NCBI GenBank assembly: GCA_964630665.1
Contig: CAZVVN010000048.1
Span: 1-26,414, forward strand
Length of the DNA: 26,414 bases
Direction: 5' to 3'
From: UBA9619 sp964630665
GTDB lineage: Bacteria; Pseudomonadota; Gammaproteobacteria; Arenicellales; UBA868
The notes beneath the pieces were generated by a model. It saw nothing but the letters and a program-made list of their open reading frames with translations, had not been told where the DNA came from and ran no database searches. Positions 24,545-26,414 of the stretch are shown one piece after another; within the stretch, counting starts at the first letter, position 1; each line of letters starts with the position of its first letter. A program made the position numbers and the translations under genes.

Positions 24545-25963
24545 ATGGCTAACCAACAGCAGAACGCCCCTGACAGCGGCAGTTACGATCCCAAAAACTG
24601 CAGGCTGCTGACTTTTCACGATGCCAGGCCCACATTTCTTGACGGCTCCGATACACCCAGGACCTACCTCGAGCAATGCCTTGAGACCATCGATGCGCGC
24701 GAGCCAACCGTCCAGGCCTGGGTGACTCTGAACACGGCTGGCGCCCGCCAGGCCGCCGATGAATCTACGGAGCGCTACAAACAGGGAAGACCGCTTTCGC
24801 CGATCGACGGCATGCCGATCGGGATCAAGGATGTACTCCAGACCAAGGACATGCCCACGACCCTCGGCAGCCCGATCTTCAAGGACCGGCAGACCGGGAT
24901 CGATTCTGCATCGGTCAATGCACTGCGCCTCGCCGGTGCCGTGATCCTCGGCAAGACTGTGACCACGGAATTCGCTTTCATGGTGCCCGGGCCGACCACC
25001 AACCCATTCGATTCCGCTGCCACCCCCGGCGGTTCGTCCAGCGGCTCGTCGGCTGCTGTCGGGGCAGGAATGGTACCCGCCGCACTGGGTAACCAGGTGG
25101 TCGGATCAATCATCCGGCCCGCCGGATACTGCGCCAACTTCGCCATCAAACCCACGCTGGGTGCACTTCACGGCGGCGAGGGGTTGAGCCTCAGTCAGCT
25201 TCACCTGGGGGTACACGCCGGCTCACTCCAGGATATGTGGTCGGTTGCCTACGAGATCGCACAACGCGGCGGTGCTGATCCCGGCTACCCGGGTCTCTAC
25301 GGACCCGAAGAACCGGCGCCGCCCGGCAGACCAGGCGCGCTGCTGGTGCTTGAGACCGAAGGCTGGGCCCAGTGCGATGACTCGACCCGCGCTGGGTTCA
25401 ACAGAATTCTCGATCAGATCCGCGGCCACGGCGTGACACTGTTGACTCGGCACGACCACCCGGCGCTAGATCACTTCGAGAGATCGATTGACCAGAACGT
25501 CGCGCTGTGCCGGGTCCTGTGCAGCTACGAGATGCGCTGGGCGCTTCGTAATTACCGCGACACCGGACTGCTCAGCGACGACCTCTGCCTTTGGCTGGAG
25601 AAGGCCGAGCAACTTACACTGGACGATTACCGCCAGGCGCTGCACCGCCGCGAACAGATGCGATCAGACCTGCAGGCACTGCGGCCACTGGCCGAAGCGA
25701 TGATCACGCTCTCCTCACCCGGCCCCGCGCCGCCGCTGGGTCACCTGGCCGAATCCGGGGAGCCGGATTATGCTTTCAAGACTGGCAGCCCGGCCTTCAA
25801 CGCTGCCACCTCGGCTCTGGGTACACCGGCCGTAACCGTGCCATTGATGGCCGTGCGAGGATTGCCGGTAGGTGTTCAGCTAATCGGTCATCCGCACACC
25901 GACTGGACGCTCACCGGACACACGAAATGGCTGATCGATAATATTGATCCGGTTTCAATCTAA
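24545..25963 (+). CDS. Amidase-signature family hydrolase
   Basis: This enzyme hydrolyses an amide to acid and ammonia or amine using a Ser-cisSer-Lys triad. The ATG at 24545 follows GAGGAGA and gives 472 residues. The catalytic lysine is K95 in MPIGIKDVLQT, the cis-serine lies in GGSSSGSSAAVGAG (about residue 165), and the nucleophile is S188 in VVGSIIRPAGYC. The usual DTGGSIR sequence is replaced by QVVGSIIR. A GSIIRPA form is, as I recall, seen in one branch of the family, so activity is likely. It is the last of the plus-strand group with the decarboxylase. Its substrate cannot be read from the sequence. Confidence 0.9.
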   Translation: MANQQQNAPDSGSYDPKNCRLLTFHDARPTFLDGSDTPRTYLEQCLETIDAREPTVQAWVTLNTAGARQAADESTERYKQGRPLSPIDGMPIGIKDVLQTKDMPTTLGSPIFKDRQTGIDSASVNALRLAGAVILGKTVTTEFAFMVPGPTTNPFDSAATPGGSSSGSSAAVGAGMVPAALGNQVVGSIIRPAGYCANFAIKPTLGALHGGEGLSLSQLHLGVHAGSLQDMWSVAYEIAQRGGADPGYPGLYGPEEPAPPGRPGALLVLETEGWAQCDDSTRAGFNRILDQIRGHGVTLLTRHDHPALDHFERSIDQNVALCRVLCSYEMRWALRNYRDTGLLSDDLCLWLEKAEQLTLDDYRQALHRREQMRSDLQALRPLAEAMITLSSPGPAPPLGHLAESGEPDYAFKTGSPAFNAATSALGTPAVTVPLMAVRGLPVGVQLIGHPHTDWTLTGHTKWLIDNIDPVSI

Positions 25964-25977
25964 GCCCGCCTGGCAGC

Positions 25978-25995
25978 ATTGACACTACAGTCAAT
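25978..25995. promoter_or_regulatory. 18-base palindrome before the lipoprotein gene
   Basis: ATTGAC and GTCAAT flank six bases, giving a perfect 6+6 inverted repeat 18 bases before the ATG at 26014. The size and symmetry fit a dimeric regulator site. TTGACA inside it could also be a -35 element, but I see no matching -10 element. Confidence 0.3.
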
Positions 25996-26013
25996 AAATA
26001 GGCCACACTGCGC

Positions 26014-26205
26014 ATGACAGCGTTTGTCACACACAGTCTGTACGGCTGTCGCCTGTGTCTGCTGGCAGGTCTCGTAGGGCTCCTGTCTGGATGCACAATT
26101 TTCTCTCACAACTCTGACACAACGCGGTCGTTGAGTCACTCCACGGACGACCAAGCTGTAGTGCTTCGGAACAGCCATTGGCAGATTGAGAAGATTTTGG
26201 AATAA
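26014..26205 (+). CDS. Small putative lipoprotein
   Basis: The 63-residue frame has a hydrophobic leader and a lipobox LLSGC with the lipidated cysteine at residue 27. The mature peptide would have only about 37 residues, hydrophilic and Ser/Thr/His-rich at first. Serine follows within a few residues of the cysteine and Asp is not at +2, which would favour sorting to the outer membrane if it is made. The ribosome binding site is weak. No family is recognised. Confidence 0.5.
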   Translation: MTAFVTHSLYGCRLCLLAGLVGLLSGCTIFSHNSDTTRSLSHSTDDQAVVLRNSHWQIEKILE

Positions 26206-26221
26206 GGCCGTCACGGGCTAC

Positions 26222-26413
26222 CTAGCCATCCTTGAATTCACAGAGACAGACCAGATCACCGGAAACAGCGGCTGCAATGTTTTCCACGGCGCTGTGGCCA
26301 TCGACCAGAACAACATATCGGTTGGGCCCCATGCCGGAACCCGAATGGCCTGCTCGGACCAACTCATGGCACAGGAAATACATCTTTACACAGCAATCGA
26401 TCTCGCGCAACAA
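26222..26413 (-). CDS. Possible C-terminal part of a hypothetical protein
   Basis: An open frame of 63 codons enters from the right edge on the minus strand and stops at 26222. It includes GPNRYVVLVDGHSAVENIAAAV, which looks like alternating strand and helix, and several cysteines. The true start could lie beyond the window. It may equally be a chance frame; no family is recognised. Confidence 0.3.
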   Translation of the reverse strand: MLREIDCCVKMYFLCHELVRAGHSGSGMGPNRYVVLVDGHSAVENIAAAVSGDLVCLCEFKDG

Positions 26414-26414
26414 T

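Overview
The window reads as chromosomal DNA of a Gram-negative proteobacterium. A PilX-like pseudopilin, a DUF1289 protein, a lipobox protein, Sec leaders and a TRAP transporter all fit this. A gammaproteobacterium is my best guess, but I see no rRNA, tRNA or taxonomic marker gene. I saw no transposase, integrase, CRISPR array or replication origin.

Region 1 (1-13.2 kb) is catabolic. On the minus strand are the three parts of a TRAP transporter: substrate-binding protein, small permease, and a large permease cut by the window edge. Divergent from it, on the plus strand, is a tight trio: an FAD-dependent amine/amino-acid oxidase, HyuA and HyuB (ATP-dependent hydantoinase/5-oxoprolinase subunits). 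Converging on the trio from the right is a minus-strand set: a 1200-residue fused HyuA-HyuB protein of the 5-oxoprolinase type, a cupin protein and a metal-dependent amidohydrolase. Together they suggest uptake and ring opening of a cyclic amide (hydantoin, N-methylhydantoin, oxoproline or similar), then oxidation of the amine or amino acid released. The actual substrate is not visible in the sequence.

Region 2 (13.2-20.9 kb) looks like an accessory region, all on the minus strand and AT-richer by eye. It holds three exported repeat-solenoid genes: two MORN-repeat proteins and one pentapeptide-repeat protein. Between them lie a HIT hydrolase, a TSUP transporter, a SAM methyltransferase, a DUF1330 protein, a DUF1289 protein and unrecognised small genes. 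The most interesting feature is that the pentapeptide gene and the neighbouring MORN gene, which encode unrelated proteins, share nearly the same promoter/5' UTR and nearly the same terminator/downstream sequence. They form two tandem cassettes with different contents. In the MORN cassette the export leader and the MORN body are in different reading frames. A diverged copy of the leader lies alone at 17.3-17.4 kb.

Region 3 (21.2-26.4 kb) is again metabolic and mostly on the plus strand: a second FAD oxidoreductase; a small unknown ORF overlapping by ATGA with a PLP-dependent decarboxylase; an amidase-signature hydrolase; and a small lipoprotein. An orphan PilX-like gene lies on the minus strand between the first two. 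All assignments rest on reading motifs by eye, with no database search.
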